Shown: in pieces, positions 33,930-45,479 of the stretch
Layout of the letters: every line of letters starts with the position of its first letter
Numbering within the stretch: position 1 is the first letter of the stretch
NCBI GenBank assembly: GCA_026225945.1
Contig: JAMJFZ010004031.1
Coordinates: forward strand, 8,940,001 to 9,004,000
DNA: 64,000 nucleotides
Reading direction: 5' to 3'
DNA from: Cricetomys ansorgei
Taxonomy: Eukaryota; Chordata; Mammalia; Rodentia; Nesomyidae
Position numbers and translations under genes: made by a program
Notes under the pieces: generated by a model
The model's database searches: none
What the model saw: only the letters and a program-made list of their open reading frames with translations
Told to the model about the DNA's origin: nothing

Positions 33930-34620
33930 CACTGCAAACGGGAGGCTGATGGTGCTGTGCAGGTGGCGGAAGGCGGATCTCGTGCGGGGCGGTCAAGGGC
34001 AAGGAGTTCGAGGTGGAGCGGGTGACGCGAACCGGAGCAGCCAGGCGGAAGGAAATCCAGAAGCTCTCCGAAGCCCACGTGTGGAGACACGCAAGCCCAG
34101 CGCGGCTAAGCGCCCGCCCCTTCTCAGGCCCCGCCCACCCTGGGCCCCGGCATCCGGGCCAATGGGCGTGGCCCGGGTATGGGCGTGGCCTGCACCCAGG
34201 TGCCGCCCCAGACCGCCGTTCCGTCGCCTCTGCCGTCGTGCGTGCGGCTCGGCAGAGGGCCGGGCCTGCGCGCTCTCCGCCTTCCTTCCCACCTCCGGCT
34301 GCCGGCCGCACCGGTCTTTGCAGCCCCGGACCCCGTGCGAACGTCTTCCTGGTGCACGGTGAGTCCCTGAAGGAGCCCGCGGGCACCCGGGCCAGTGGTT
34401 CGGTGGCTGGCGCCAGGCCGAAGCCCGGCCGCCGGAATAAGCTGAGGGCAGCGGGCAGCGTGGAGCGTGTGGATGAATGAGGCGCCCTCAGACTAGGCCG
34501 CGTGGCCACGAGATCGGCCCTCGCCGTAGCCCGGCCTCAGGGCGGGACGCCAGTGCCGGGTCAGGAGGGGCAAGGTGGTGTCCGGGGGGGCGAGGGTCAC
34601 CCCTTGTAGGCCATAGGACT
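33930..34620 (+). promoter_or_regulatory. Ola1: CpG-island promoter of Ola1
   Basis: This is the only strongly GC- and CpG-rich stretch in the window and it surrounds the first exon. It holds CCGCCC-type GC boxes near 34113-34120 and 34129-34140, a CCAAT box at 34159-34163 directly followed by a GGGCGTGGCC Sp/KLF-type box at 34164-34173, and a second identical box at 34181-34190. No TATA box is evident. This fits a housekeeping gene with dispersed starts. Several long ORFs appear on both strands here only because GC-rich DNA has few stop codons. CpG islands are often bidirectional, but no divergent exon could be supported on the minus strand. Confidence 0.85.
34231..34358 (+). other. Ola1: Ola1 exon 1 (5' UTR; start approximate)
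   Basis: The 3' border is clear: a gtgagt donor starts at 34359, after the bases ggtgcacg. No ATG occurs from 34231 to the donor, so the exon is entirely untranslated and has no upstream ORF if transcription starts downstream of the two Sp/KLF-type boxes. Transcription starting upstream of about 34180 would add upstream ATGs (near 34162 and 34180). After splicing, the start codon context is gcacgATGc, with A at -3 (favourable) and C at +4. The 5' end is a guess from motif positions. Confidence 0.7.
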
Positions 34621-35628
34621 GGACGGGCTCTTCCCATGCAGCTGTTCATTGGCGGCCTGGAGTTGGGCCCGGAACAGGTGTCAAGACCCTAAGAAGGGAG
34701 ACCCGTGGCCTCCAGGTCTGGGATTACAGGTTGGGATATCACTTCAGGAGCGTGGGCCACAGCGTGGCTCCAGGAGGTACAACCCAGCCAGAAGACAGGG
34801 ACAATTTTAGTTTCTAGCTTCTTAAGACGCGAGGTTGCCGTTCCTCGTCGGTTCTTACTGCAGTGGTAAAGTGGGATCAATTTCGCACGGTGTACCTTGG
34901 AGCCAGCACGAGCAAAGAAAGTTTGGACTTGTCAATCAGAAGGTTGAAAGTATTTGAAAGGGGCTATATAACCTATTGACACAGCACTTGGCTTATAGCA
35001 TACTTGAACCTCTGGGCTGGATTTTAAAAAGGGGTGGAGGTGAGCCCCTTAGGAGTATCCAGTGCGTGTAGAGGCGTGCGTTTTGAAGACCGATTATTAG
35101 AACTCACTTGTCTTACCTACAGTGTCAAAGGTGGAAAGGTCTGGGTTAGAAAGACTTGGTGGTGTTCAGCAGAGTGTAAACACTGGGTTGTGGAGAAAGG
35201 TGAATGGGCAAGTCTTAGGTGATGGAAGAATGATTGGGAGAGGTGACTTGTTTGCTGGTGTTTCTAGAATGGGTTTTCTTTGACATGTTTCTCTGCCCAT
35301 GCTTCCGGAACGCTTTCATATAGAATGACTGGTTCAGAAGGTGGTTGTGAGCAGCCAGGATAGAAAGAAGATTAGAACTAAGTTTTATGTTTGTCTTGAT
35401 TCCCGCTGCCATAAACTTCCTGGACTACTTTTTGACAAACGTTAGACTCAGATCTGTTTACGGAACCCCTCCCCCTTTTGTTGAAAACAGAATGGATTTA
35501 GCTCTTACTTAAATGTGGATTGAGACATACACTGTGTTTTATTTTCTATTGCCTTGTGATACATTGTATGTACAGAAATGTATTTTGTTTGTAGGGGTAG
35601 ATTAAAAAGTTTATTTTGACATTTTTAG
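34621..35628 (+). other. Ola1: Ola1 intron 1, repeat-free
   Basis: Apart from the island edge, no SINE or LTR was recognised, unlike the other introns. It ends with a T-rich tract and atttttag. The 62- and 63-codon ORFs are unsupported. Confidence 0.6.
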
Positions 35629-35729
35629 ATGCCCCCGAAAAAGGGAGGAGATGGAATTAAACCACCCCCAATCATTGGAAGATTTGGAACCTCACTGAAA
35701 ATTGGTATTGTTGGATTGCCAAATGTTGG
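35629..35729 (+). CDS. Ola1: Ola1 coding exon 2: start codon and first half of P-loop
   Basis: This 101 bp exon encodes residues 1-33 and two bases of codon 34. The acceptor atttttag ends at 35628, and the ATG is the first triplet of the exon. Translation begins [20 protein letters not shown], a basic, glycine/proline-rich N-terminal tail characteristic of animal OLA1, followed by the first beta strand ([11 protein letters not shown]). The G1/P-loop GxxxxGKS starts at Gly29 and is interrupted by the intron: the donor gtaagt at 35730 falls inside the Gly34 codon (GG|G). OLA1 hydrolyses ATP in preference to GTP, unusual in the Obg family, and has reported roles in the integrated stress response, HSP70 stability and centrosome control (literature, not sequence). 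The start is chosen because it matches the family N-terminus and no in-frame upstream ATG exists in the spliced leader. Confidence 0.96.
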
Positions 35730-36267
35730 GTAAGTAAAAATTGGGACTTTCCTTATTTTTATTTTATTTTATAAACTTTTGTGTCCTGTTGTAGAAATAG
35801 AAACTCACAAGGCAATAAGAATTCAAATAGAAGAAAAAGGACTAGAATATTATTGCTACAAAATTAAACTTTAACTTAACACGTTTTATTTATTTGATTT
35901 TAGAGGTTTTTTTCCTTTTGTTTTTTGCACACATTGAAGCAAGTTATTTACATTGTTTTGCTAAACTCAGGAAGAAGCAGTGGTAGAGCAAGGCACCTGA
36001 TGTCAATATAATGCTGCTTGCCATATAGACACACATGCACCTATGTCTGCACCTATTTGAACATGTAAATGCATGCCACAGACATGTGTACACAAGAAAG
36101 TATTTAAACCCTGGGAATTGTGAGAACAAAGTTCTGAATTTTGTCACGTATACCATATATTTGCACATAAGGCACTGACAGAAGATATATGTGGGGTTTC
36201 TCATACAGTTCTTTGCAAATGGAATTTAAATGTTCAGTGTCTCTTCTTTTGATTATTTAAACTATCT
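35730..36267 (+). other. Ola1 intron 2, 5' part, unrecognised
   Basis: No named repeat recognised. Confidence 0.4.
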
Positions 36268-36390
36268 TTGCCAGGCATGATGATTCGTATCTTTATCCTA
36301 GCACCTGAGAAGCTGATGCAGGAGCGTTACTGTGAGATTGAGGGCAGCCAGGGCTATAGAGAGATCCTGTCTCAAAAACAAGAAACACAC
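36268..36390 (+). mobile_element. B1 SINE
   Basis: 'gccaggcatgatgattcgta', 'ggcagccagggctatagaga'. Confidence 0.85.
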
Positions 36391-37034
36391 AAACACTCAA
36401 ATATTAAAAGTGACTAGGGTAATAGTCACAGCATGGACTTGAGAAGATCACTAGGTCATTTGGGGATAGTTTCAGGTCTTTAGATTGGTGGCGTAGAACA
36501 ACTGTATTGTTCTCTGTGCTCCTTGGAGTCCTCAGTCCTTGGATGGAGCATGATATGTTTAAGCACCCCGTTTCTTAGGTTCTTATTATGTTAGACATAA
36601 GCAATGTGGCTGCCCGAATGTCAGTCTCTTCTAGTGTGTGTTATATTTTGAAGGCATTCTCTGCTGTGCTAGAGTCCACTTACAAAGTAATAATAAATAA
36701 AGTGTGGGAATACTGCAAAACAAGTAATCAAGACAGGTACTGTAGGCTGCTGTCAGTACATTTGAAAGCAAGATACAATTATAATGTTTGCAGTGAGTTT
36801 TTCTGCACTAGTAAGAAAGGTTTTAGAGATTAGCATTCATCTCTTTGGAATCACTGTGGTCTGAGCATCAGAACTTCAAATGGGACTAATAGAAAAGGAC
36901 TATCTTAAGATTGTAAGTGCTTTTTATGCAAGGTTTTTTTTTGGGGGGGGTGAGTATATTATATAATAATAATTGGTGTATGTGAAAATAGCCTAAAAGA
37001 TCTTACTGCTCAATGTAAATATGGTATGTATGCT

Positions 37035-37400
37035 TTCAACTTTAAAATAGTCCTCTTCAGTTTTATTGAGGTATGTTTTACATATAGTAAAATTTAAAAA
37101 TATTTTGAGTTACATTTTTTTTTTTTTTTACTTTGTGTGTGGGTCAGAGAATTGAGATCAGAGGACATCTTGTGGCAGTTGGTTCTTCTACTGTGTGTGT
37201 TTAGGGAATTGCATTCAGGTCGGCAGGCTTGATGGTAGCCTACGCCTTTCCCTGCGGAGCCATCTTGCTGGCTTGAGTTTGCTCATTTTTGATAGAGGGG
37301 TCCTGAAGATTTAACTCAGGGCTTACGTGAAAATTCACTCATTTTAAAGGGATAGTTTATTCAATTTTGGCAATGGTGTTTGGTTGTAAAATTCCTTTTC
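37035..37400 (-). mobile_element. Old L1M 3' UTR, antisense, split by a B3
   Basis: 37040-37110 ('cagttttattgaggtatgtt') and about 37330-37400 ('attcactcattttaaaggga') are parts of one ancient L1 end. 36391-37034 holds no recognised feature. Confidence 0.65.
37120..37275 (-). mobile_element. B3-class SINE nested in L1
   Basis: 'atcagaggacatcttgtggc', 'ttccctgcggagccatcttg'. Confidence 0.8.
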
Positions 37401-37744
37401 ATAGAATGACCTTTCTATTAAACTTTATCAGGTAGGGTTCACTTCGTTATTTTAAGTGAGAAAAAAGGGCTTAGTAGAAGAATTGAAGGAGTGAACAGCT
37501 TGACTTTAGAAGGATAAGAGCTTGGGTGATGCAGGCAGGTAGCAGCTCCACGTGGAGCTCAGCTACACCAACTCTTGACCTGGATGATTCTTATTTCTTG
37601 ATATCTATCCTGTTATTCAAATTTTGGACCAAGAAGTCTAATTAGATACATCTAGTTCTGGATGGGTTTGTAAGACATAGATTGGAGGTCCAGGGTAGTT
37701 TTCTTAAGGATGGTGTGCTGGTTGAAATAAGGGCACTCAATGTA

Positions 37745-38130
37745 GAAACTGTCTTCCTGCTGCTGTGATGAAACATGACTAAAAGCAACTTGAAAAGGAA
37801 AGGGTTTATTTGGCTGACATATTCTGAATCACAGTCCATTGAAAGAAATCAAGGCAAGGACTTAACTAGGGAACCTGGAGGCAGGAGCTGATGCAGAGGC
37901 CATGGAGGAGTGTTGCTTACTGGCTTGCTCAGCGTGCTTTCTTACAGAATCCAGGACCACCCGCCCAGGGGTGCCTACCCACAATGAGCTGGGCCTTCCT
38001 GCATCAGTCACTAAGAAAATGCCTCACAGGCTTGCCACAGTCAATCTTATAGAGGCAGTTTCTCAACTGAGGTTCCCTTCTCTCAGATGATTCTAGCTTG
38101 TATCAAGTTGGTATAAAACTAGCCATAACA
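37745..38130 (-). mobile_element. MaLR/ERVL-type LTR, reverse of the 17824/61895 family
   Basis: 'ctgctgctgtgatgaaacat' at the left and 'gatgattctagcttgtatca' at the right are the reversed ends of the copies at 17824 and 61895. Confidence 0.8.
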
Positions 38131-38244
38131 GAAGCCATTTAAAGAATCTCTTGATATTTAAAGAGTTAAAAAGATGAGCTTTTTAAATATTAACTTTAAA
38201 GCTAATTAGCTAGAAACCCCGAAGTCATATTTATAGCTAAGCTG

Positions 38245-38408
38245 ATTTTTTTGTTGTTTGTTTTCTAGACTGGGTCTCACTATGTAGCTCTGGCTGTGCT
38301 GGAACTCACTGTATAGACCAGACTGACCTCAAACCCAGGGAGATCCATCTGCCTGCCTCTGCCTCCTGAGTGCTGGGATTAAAGGCATGTGTCACTATGC
38401 CTGACTGA
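38245..38408 (-). mobile_element. B1 SINE
   Basis: 'tgtagctctggctgtgctgg', 'gagtgctgggattaaaggca'. Confidence 0.93.
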
Positions 38409-38429
38409 TTTTTGTATTACAATATGTCG

Positions 38430-38578
38430 TATCATGTATCATTTGTGACAAGGTCTTATTCAGTAGGCCATATTAATCTAAATTTACACTGTAGCCCAGG
38501 CTGTCCTTGAGTTCCTAAGAATCTTCCTGCCTGAGCCTATGAAATGCTAGGACTACAGGAATGAATCCATTTGCCCAG
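38430..38578 (-). mobile_element. Older B1-like SINE
   Basis: 'gtagcccaggctgtccttga', 'atgctaggactacaggaatg'; more mutated than its neighbour. Confidence 0.7.
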
Positions 38579-38582
38579 AGAG

Positions 38583-38800
38583 CTCATCTAATATTTATTG
38601 AACACTTACTATATGCAAATCTCTGTTCTGAGTATTTTATACATATTATCTAATTGAATTAGCTGTTTGGCATCCCCAGTTAGACTTTCAGTTCCATAAA
38701 GGAAGGGATTGTGTTGTTCTTGTTTATTGATATATTTCTAGTGCCTAGACTGGCGTTAGTAACATAGTGAACACCCAATAATTTTTTGTGGAAGGCAATA
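38583..38800. mobile_element. MIR and L2 remnants
   Basis: 38583-38690: 'tattgaacacttactatatg' is a reversed MIR. 38690-38800: 'cataaaggaagggattgtgt' to 'gtgaacacccaataatt' is an L2-like 3' end. These are the oldest identifiable repeats in intron 2. Confidence 0.7.
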
Positions 38801-39430
38801 ATTATTTGTGAATGGGGCAATTTCTCCCCTTTGATAGCTATATGTAGGTTTAGTGGTAAAGAGACATGTTTTAATGCTGCTTTTAGTGAAGAACAAATAG
38901 TACCAGGCTAGGAGCATGAAGATTCAGCTTCTAGTTCTGTCTTAACTTTCTTACCTCCGTGGTCCTTTGTAAATTGGCTCTGGTTAGTGTATTATTGTGT
39001 GTGTAAGGCTTAGAAGCTCTTGGGGGAAACTACTTAATGTTCTAGACTCATATCAGGGAAAGCTTTTCTTGTGTAGCATTAGATTGAGTTAAGGCTGTTA
39101 GAATATCCCAGATAACCTTGGCTTAAGGAGTTTATTCTGTAAAAATGTTTTCTACAGTCACAGATTGGTTGCTTTAGTCATAGTGGATCTTCTTTAGGGA
39201 ACCCAGGTTCTTTTCAGCTCATAGCTCATCAGTCCCAATGATTGTGGCCGTTTCCTATGGCTTATACTGCTATGAATTCCAGACTGCTGGTCTCAGAAGG
39301 CCAAATAATTTAGCAGCATTTTCCTTAAAACTGCAATACCATACTTGGGCTACTGTGCCTTTGCCAGAATATAGTCACAAGAATTTAGGTGCAAGGAAAG
39401 CTAGGAAATGTATTCCATATTTTAACTAAA

Positions 39431-39431
39431 A

Positions 39432-39469
<38 letters not shown>
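39431..39469. repeat. (CA)n microsatellite
   Basis: About 18 CA dinucleotides. Confidence 0.98.
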
Positions 39470-39544
39470 ATAAAGACATACAATAAGAAACTATAATATA
39501 TAAGCAAGAGACCATTAAGGTAAAATACGCCCACATAAAGCATT

Positions 39545-40075
39545 ATGAGACAAAAATCTCCTAAAAATACCATTGAGTTCATTTCGTTGTGGTCTCCCTT
39601 AAGTGTGGTTTGTGTACCCAGTGAGACTCCATTGGAGAAAACTAAGTTTTCCTTGGAGATAGCTTCTGGGTTCAGGATGGGAGCCCATATCCACTTCCCG
39701 TCAGCACTGGGACACATTTGGCTTGGACCTGTGCAGTGCTTGTGAATGCCGTCATCATCTGTGAGTTCCTGTGTGCATCAGTCCTGCCGTCTCAGGACTG
39801 TTTCCTGAGGCTTTGTTCCCTAGGTGTCTTCCGTTCCCTTGACTCTTATAATTTTCCTCCCATCTTCTGCATAGATTCCTTAGTCCCAGGGGAAGGGATT
39901 GAGTGGAGATATCCCACTGGGGCTGAGTTCAAAGATCCCTCACTCTCTGCACATCGTCCGTTGTGGGCCTCTATATTTGTTCCCGTCTGCTGCAGGAGGG
40001 AGCTTCTGATGATGGCTGAGTTAGGCCTGAGTCCAAGTCTGGCATCGCTACTAGAGATGCCAGGTGGAAAGTGCT
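39545..40075 (+). mobile_element. Rodent L1/Lx-associated repeat fragment (tentative)
   Basis: 'cccagtgagactccattgga', 'ggcttggacctgtgcagtgc', 'ctctctgcacatcgtccgtt', 'agcttctgatgatggctgag' appear in the order seen in a very common rodent repeat. The 110- and 120-codon ORFs lie inside it. Confidence 0.65.
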
Positions 40076-40224
40076 TCTAGATGTGAGTGACTGACGCAAG
40101 GGAACAGGGACAGCCGAGACGGGAGAGCTGCGAAGGTCCCCAGGAAACGGAGGCTGTGTGGGAGGGTAGGCCTCTGCATGCTGTCTGCTGCAGGACTAGG
40201 GTGAGACTGGAGAGTGTAGTGGAG

Positions 40225-40465
40225 GCCAGGAAGGAGAGTCGCTTACTCTTTGAGACAGGTCTTTCACTGAGCCTGGAGCTGAGCCCAGCTGCACTGGCTG
40301 GTCAGCTGGCTCCATGGATCCACCTGTTACTTGTCCCCTGCACCAGGGTTACAGGCAGGGCGACATGCCCCGCTTTTTACACGGGTGCAGGAGACCAACA
40401 CTCGGTCCTCATGCTTGTGCAAGTACTTGACCAGTAAACCTTTGACCCAGCCCCTCTCACCTATT
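40225..40465 (-). mobile_element. B4-type composite SINE
   Basis: Same layout as 16045: 'gacaggtctttcactgagcc', 'ccatggatccacctgttact', 'cggtcctcatgcttgtgcaa'. Confidence 0.8.
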
Positions 40466-41704
40466 TTTCAGAATAAAGAAATACATACAAACAAAAGGAG
40501 AAAATTACTTTTAGGCTCATTTTCTTTCTTGTCCTGGTCTTGTGTCCTGGAAGCCCAGTTTCTTTTTATTCAGTAATGCTATTAAGAAATTAATAACCTC
40601 CACGTGTGCTTGCTTGGTGGTTGAAGAACACCTCCGCATACAGGCACACAAAGTAAATAAATGAAAAATAATTAAATAATTAAAATTGATAATAAAAGTT
40701 TGGAAGGACATTCTACTTTTTCTGTGTCTTGGGTAATAAAAGTTTGAAAGGATACTATTTTTCCTGTGTTTTGGTTATATGGTATAAATGGTTAATTCAG
40801 TATACTGTGGGAATTTGTATTAGTATTCATGTTTTTCTTTTACTTACTGGAATTTTGCTAAGAATTTAGGTGAAACACTTATTCAGTTAGATTATTTTAA
40901 TATACTAAAATATTTAATTTCCAAAATGAATGTTTATGTCTTAAGTAGAGGCCTGTACATTGTCTGGTCACTGTTTTCTAATTGTGTTTTTGTTTTGAGA
41001 TAGTGTCTTCTCTGTAGTACAAGCTAGCCTCAGCTTGGAGTCTCCACACAGGGTCTTGGTGGGCAGTCTCAGGCTGTAGACATCTGGGAGAGGAAGCTGC
41101 AGATGCTAGTTTTTGTACACAATGGTCATTCTGTTGTACTTAGACTCCCCAAGAAAAGCTTTGGCATCCTGTTGAGCCTGGCCCATATAGGAACCAGCTT
41201 TGTGAGTTTCCTTGTGGGTCCAAGGTCTTGATCTTTATTTATCCTGATTGTGTGGGTGTCAACAATTCAGGGCTTCCTCTGCTCCCTACATACTAAGTTG
41301 TTATGGTTGCCACTATAAATCCTACAGCAGTCACCATAAGTTTGTGGTTTTTTAGCTGAGCGTGTATCTAGCCCTATGACTCTAAAATCTGATTTTATAC
41401 CGTATATCTGAATCTATTTAAAACATGGGGTTGTATATTGTAGACCTTGTAAGAGGCCTGATAATGTCCATCTCTACCCTCCGTAATGCAATATATGCTG
41501 GCATTTGAAAGCCATTGGTTTGACTAGTGGTATTCCAACCACCAGTGCGTTTTTTGTGTCTGTTGTCTGGTTCTGAAATGCTTAGTCTGAATGTGATATG
41601 AGCATGGTAGGCAGGTGCAGCTCAGTATCTTGTTGTTACAACATACTTCTTACTAGTAGCACTAAGGTAATTCTTGATTGTTACCTTTTGTTTTGTTGTA
41701 CTTT
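40466..41704. other. Intron 2 stretch, mostly unrecognised
   Basis: A short tail-like 'cacacaaagtaaataaatga' near 40650 may end a B3. Otherwise no element was identified. Confidence 0.4.
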
Positions 41705-41898
41705 TTAAAAAAGATGTATTTATTTATGCATTTTATGTGTGTGAGTACTCTGTCAGCATGTACTCCCGCATACCAGAAGAGGGAATAGGATTCCATTATG
41801 GATGGTTGTGAGCCACCCTGTGGCTGCTGGGAATTGAACCTGGGTCCTCTGGAAGAGCAGCCAGTGCTCTTAACTGCTGAGCCATCTCTCCAGCACTT
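41705..41898 (-). mobile_element. B2 SINE, well preserved
   Basis: 'attccattatggatggttgt', 'gtgagccaccctgtggctgc', 'aactgctgagccatctctcc'. The clearest true B2 in the window. Confidence 0.95.
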
Positions 41899-43075
41899 TG
41901 ATTGTTACCTTTTGTTCACCACTTTTTTATAGGGCTCTCAGAATTTAAAAAAAAGGACTGTTTCCTTGGTTTAAAAGATGTGCTGTGGTTAAGTATGATT
42001 TTTTTTCCCCCTGATGAAGTCTGTAGAGATTACCTTAAAAATTTGGGGGGAAGAGAAAAATAATCATCTTTAATTCTACCTTGATAATACAACTGTTATA
42101 CTTTTTGAGTATTCTTTGTTATCAAATTTAGTCCATATGCAAACATTTTTACATAATCACATCTAACCAGAGTTTATAAGTGCTGGGCTCCTAATTACCA
42201 ACTTATCCTTAGCCACTTCCTCAGTTCTTCTGGTTAAACCCAACAAACATTGTGTGACAGTAATTCTCACTTTTTTAGATTTCTCGTGCCCTCTGTCTGG
42301 AGCAAGGGGAAGCCACTATTGTGACTTTTCTACTCTCTTTGCTGCTGATGGCAGTGTCCAAAGCAAACCAGCAAGTCCTTAGAGGTCCCAGTTTGTTTCA
42401 GATTTTACTCTGCCTTTTGGCACATTTAAAAAACGTAACTGGTGTTACTATGGGTTGGCATCATCCTCTGAATACATACCACTCGATATGAAACAGGTAA
42501 CTTGGACAGTTAGTGAAGAGATTATTCCATATGAATGCACTTTAACCTTTATTTAAATCATAGAGTGAAAAAATCCATTTAAACTTTTTAAATTTATAGT
42601 TTGAGGCTTACCAGTAATTCTTGAGTAGTAACAATTACAAGTTAGTGTGAGCTCTGACCTCCCTTTTCTTTAGAGACAAATAGCAGCCACTTCTCAATTT
42701 GGAATGCTTTGGGAGCAGTTGTGCTAGCTTTTAGTATATCATGTTTAAGAAGGTTATGTTAGATATGGGTGAAATTATACTAGCATTATGGGGTGTATTT
42801 GAGAAGAATATGTTTTGTGACATATGAAACTCTAGCTATCTTCTATAACAAAGGTTCTTTGGGAACATTCTTTTCAAATTCCAAGTAGACTGAAATAGGC
42901 AATATAACCTACTTATAAAATTATAAATTATATGTCAAATTTGATATTTTGTGTTCATAAAAAAAATCTTTCTTTCCCAGATTTGTCTTTAGAAATATTG
43001 TGCTCTGAAATTTGCATCAGGTGTGTTTTTCTTAGCACTTTGAGAATTGACTGAAAGTGCTTTCCTGTATTTTAG
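41899..43075. other. Intron 2, 3' part
   Basis: No repeat recognised for 1.2 kb before exon 3. Ends with the branch/acceptor region (ttgactga about 43046, then ctgtattttag). Confidence 0.5.
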
Positions 43076-43219
43076 GAAGTCCACCTTCTTCAACGTGTTA
43101 ACAAACAGTCAGGCTTCGGCAGAAAATTTCCCGTTCTGCACCATTGACCCTAATGAGAGTAGAGTGCCTGTGCCAGATGAGAGGTTTGACTTCCTTTGCC
43201 AGTATCACAAACCAGCAAG
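43076..43219 (+). CDS. Ola1: Ola1 coding exon 3: P-loop lysine and switch I region
   Basis: This 144 bp exon completes Gly34 and encodes residues 35-81 plus two bases of codon 82. Acceptor gtattttag ends at 43075; donor gtaaga starts at 43220. It begins with the phosphate-binding Lys35-Ser36-Thr37 of the Walker A motif, continues through the helix [11 protein letters not shown], and includes the [10 protein letters not shown] segment that is highly conserved in YchF/OLA1 proteins, with Thr56 in the position of the G2/switch I threonine. The end, [18 protein letters not shown], is typical of YchF family members. Frame and phase agree with exons 2 and 4. The antisense ORF over this exon is a shadow. 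Confidence 0.97.
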
Positions 43220-43589
43220 GTAAGAAATATGTCACGCCATTATTTATTTGCTCATACATTGGGTAAATATATGTATTTGATGCGTTCAGAATCAAGGGTT
43301 TTTCTTCCAAAATTAATGTAGCATTTCTTTGGATTATTATAAAAGCAACGTAGAATAAAAAAAGAAGAAAGGATTTTTTTGTTAATGTAGTTATTTTTTC
43401 TTCTGAGATTGTGAAGTAGAGGGAGAAATTAGTTTATGTTATATGATCTCATCATATAATATAAGAATATGCATGTATTATGCTTAGGAAAAGGTATGTA
43501 GTGAAGAGCACACATTTATTGGCAGTTATTTCTGGGTAGTGTAATTTTAAGTGATTTTTGTTTGTTTTGTTTTGTTTATTAATGCGAGG

Positions 43590-43685
43590 GTTTACTACAT
43601 AACTCAGGCTGGCCTTGAACCTGTACTCCTTTTGCCTTAGCCTGGGATTACAGTGGTGGGATTACTAGCAACACTACAGCTGGTT
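43590..43685 (-). mobile_element. Old B1-like SINE
   Basis: 'aactcaggctggccttgaac', 'cttagcctgggattacagtg'. Confidence 0.7.
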
Positions 43686-43994
43686 AAGGTGATTTTTACT
43701 GTACTGTTGTCCCTTGATATCAATGAATGGGATATTGGTTCTAAGTTGCTCACCTAAAATCCTTGCTCATTTCATGCATATAGCCTTTGTACCACCTCCG
43801 ATGTATTTTGCATCATCTCTTGTTTACTTACACAGTTAATGTAAATGTTGTATAAATAGTTGCATTATATTGACATTATATCGAATAATGACAAGGGGGA
43901 AACCCACATGCTCATTACACATGTGGCTTCTTGTAAATATTTTTGATTTGTGATAGGTCAAATATGAGCTTGTACAACCTACAATATGTAATAC

Positions 43995-44158
43995 TGTTTT
44001 CATTTTGTTTTGTTTTTGAGATAGGGTCTCACCTGTGTAGCCTTGTCTAGCCTGAAATTCACTTTGTAGGTAGTCCAGGTTGGCCTCAAACTTACAGAGA
44101 TCTGCCTGCCTCCGCTTCCTGAGTGCTGGATTAATTGCATGTGCCACTACACCTGGTT
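43995..44158 (-). mobile_element. B1 SINE
   Basis: 'ttttgagatagggtctcacc', 'gagatctgcctgcctccgct'. The 120-codon minus ORF at 43836-44198 comes from it. Confidence 0.9.
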
Positions 44159-45379
44159 CTAATTGTATTGTTAGTTCTGTTGTTGTGTTTTCATACAAGT
44201 AGTAGTTTTGACCTTACAAACTTCAGGAGATAGGCTTCCGTTCAATCTCTTTATTTTCATAAGAGCCTTTAATAGATGGTTTTTACTAAAGGAAAACAAG
44301 GAAATTTTTGACGAATTCATACCCTTACTACCTAAAGTTTAAACAAATTTGAAGTTCAAAAGATTTATTGTGTGTTTATTATATCTTTGAAATTTTCATT
44401 AGCATCACATGACCATACAGTCTAGCAGTGACAAGGACCTATACAAAGAGGGAATCCGGGGGGAAAGATGGCAGCATGGTGGCAGCTGAGCTTCTACAAG
44501 GACTTCCTATTGGTAGGAGCACAGCCTCAGAACAGCCAGGGCCCAAAAAGGAGGGTCTGCAAATTAGACAGTAGCCTGGAGTTAAGAGAGTGGTTATAAA
44601 GAGGGATTCAGCAAAGGTTCAGATACGTTGAGGACCACAGGAGCCAGGATTTTCAGTGTTGGAGAAGAGACAGGCAAATACAAATAGGAGAAAGCCAGTG
44701 TGAACTCTACAGTGTTGGGCAGTTTAGAGAGAAGAGGACTGGTGGCCTGTAGTATACATTCAGAAATAAATATAGAAAGTTTTTAATACTCTAGGACAAC
44801 CCATATCCTGTGCTTGTGTATACACATTCAGAATAAAGTACAGAACAATATACCTCTCAGTGTAGATGTACGTGTTTTATCAAGGTACAGGGCAAAGAGG
44901 GGACTTTGACTCTTTACTATATACCTGCTTTCTGTCTCAATGCCCTAAAATACATTATCATATTTTTTCTTTAATAAGGTTTCATTTTATCTAATTAAAG
45001 ATAAAATTCATACTTAAAGAAAAAATAACTCTCTTGACTACCAATACAAATTGAAATTATCGTGTCTATTTATTTTTAGTACTATGTGCATATATAGTAT
45101 GTTTACTAATCTATTACTGAAAATTTAGGTTTTTGGTTTTTTTTTAGCTTTTTACTAACTTTTCAGTGTTTTATTCACTATTTTGAAGTGCTGATAAATA
45201 CCAGGTTTCTGTTTCTCACTCTAGATTGTGCTGAATCCCAAGCATATCTAGCTGCCTGCTTGATTTTTGTGCTTGATATATGCATGTCCATCAGAACTTT
45301 TAGCACTATTACTGATAGGAGTTTTAATTTTAGAGATAAGGCAATCGTTTCTTCCCGCATTTTCCTAGGTAAGAAAGTC
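44159..45379. other. Intron 3 stretch, unrecognised
   Basis: A purine-rich block at 44450-44720 has no family I recognise; the rest is AT-rich. Confidence 0.4.
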
Positions 45380-45475
45380 TTATTGTGGGCTATGGAGATG
45401 GTTCAGTGAGTAAGATGCTTCCCATGCAAGCATCAATACCCAAGTTCAGTCTCTAGACTCTAGATTTAAAAAAAG
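45380..45475 (+). mobile_element. B3/B4-type SINE, 5' part
   Basis: 'ggctatggagatggttcagt' and 'agttcagtctctagactcta'; its 3' side merges into the GC-rich tract that follows. Confidence 0.65.
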
Positions 45476-45479
45476 CTGG

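Noticed and set aside
33910..34509. 199-codon minus-strand ORF (and 155- and 137-codon plus ORFs) over the CpG island
   Set aside because: Arg/Pro/Ala/Gly-rich translations in all frames reflect low stop-codon density of GC-rich DNA; they overlap the promoter and non-coding exon, with no family resemblance.
43098..43310. Minus-strand ORF overlapping Ola1 exon 3
   Set aside because: Shadow of the real coding exon on the opposite strand.
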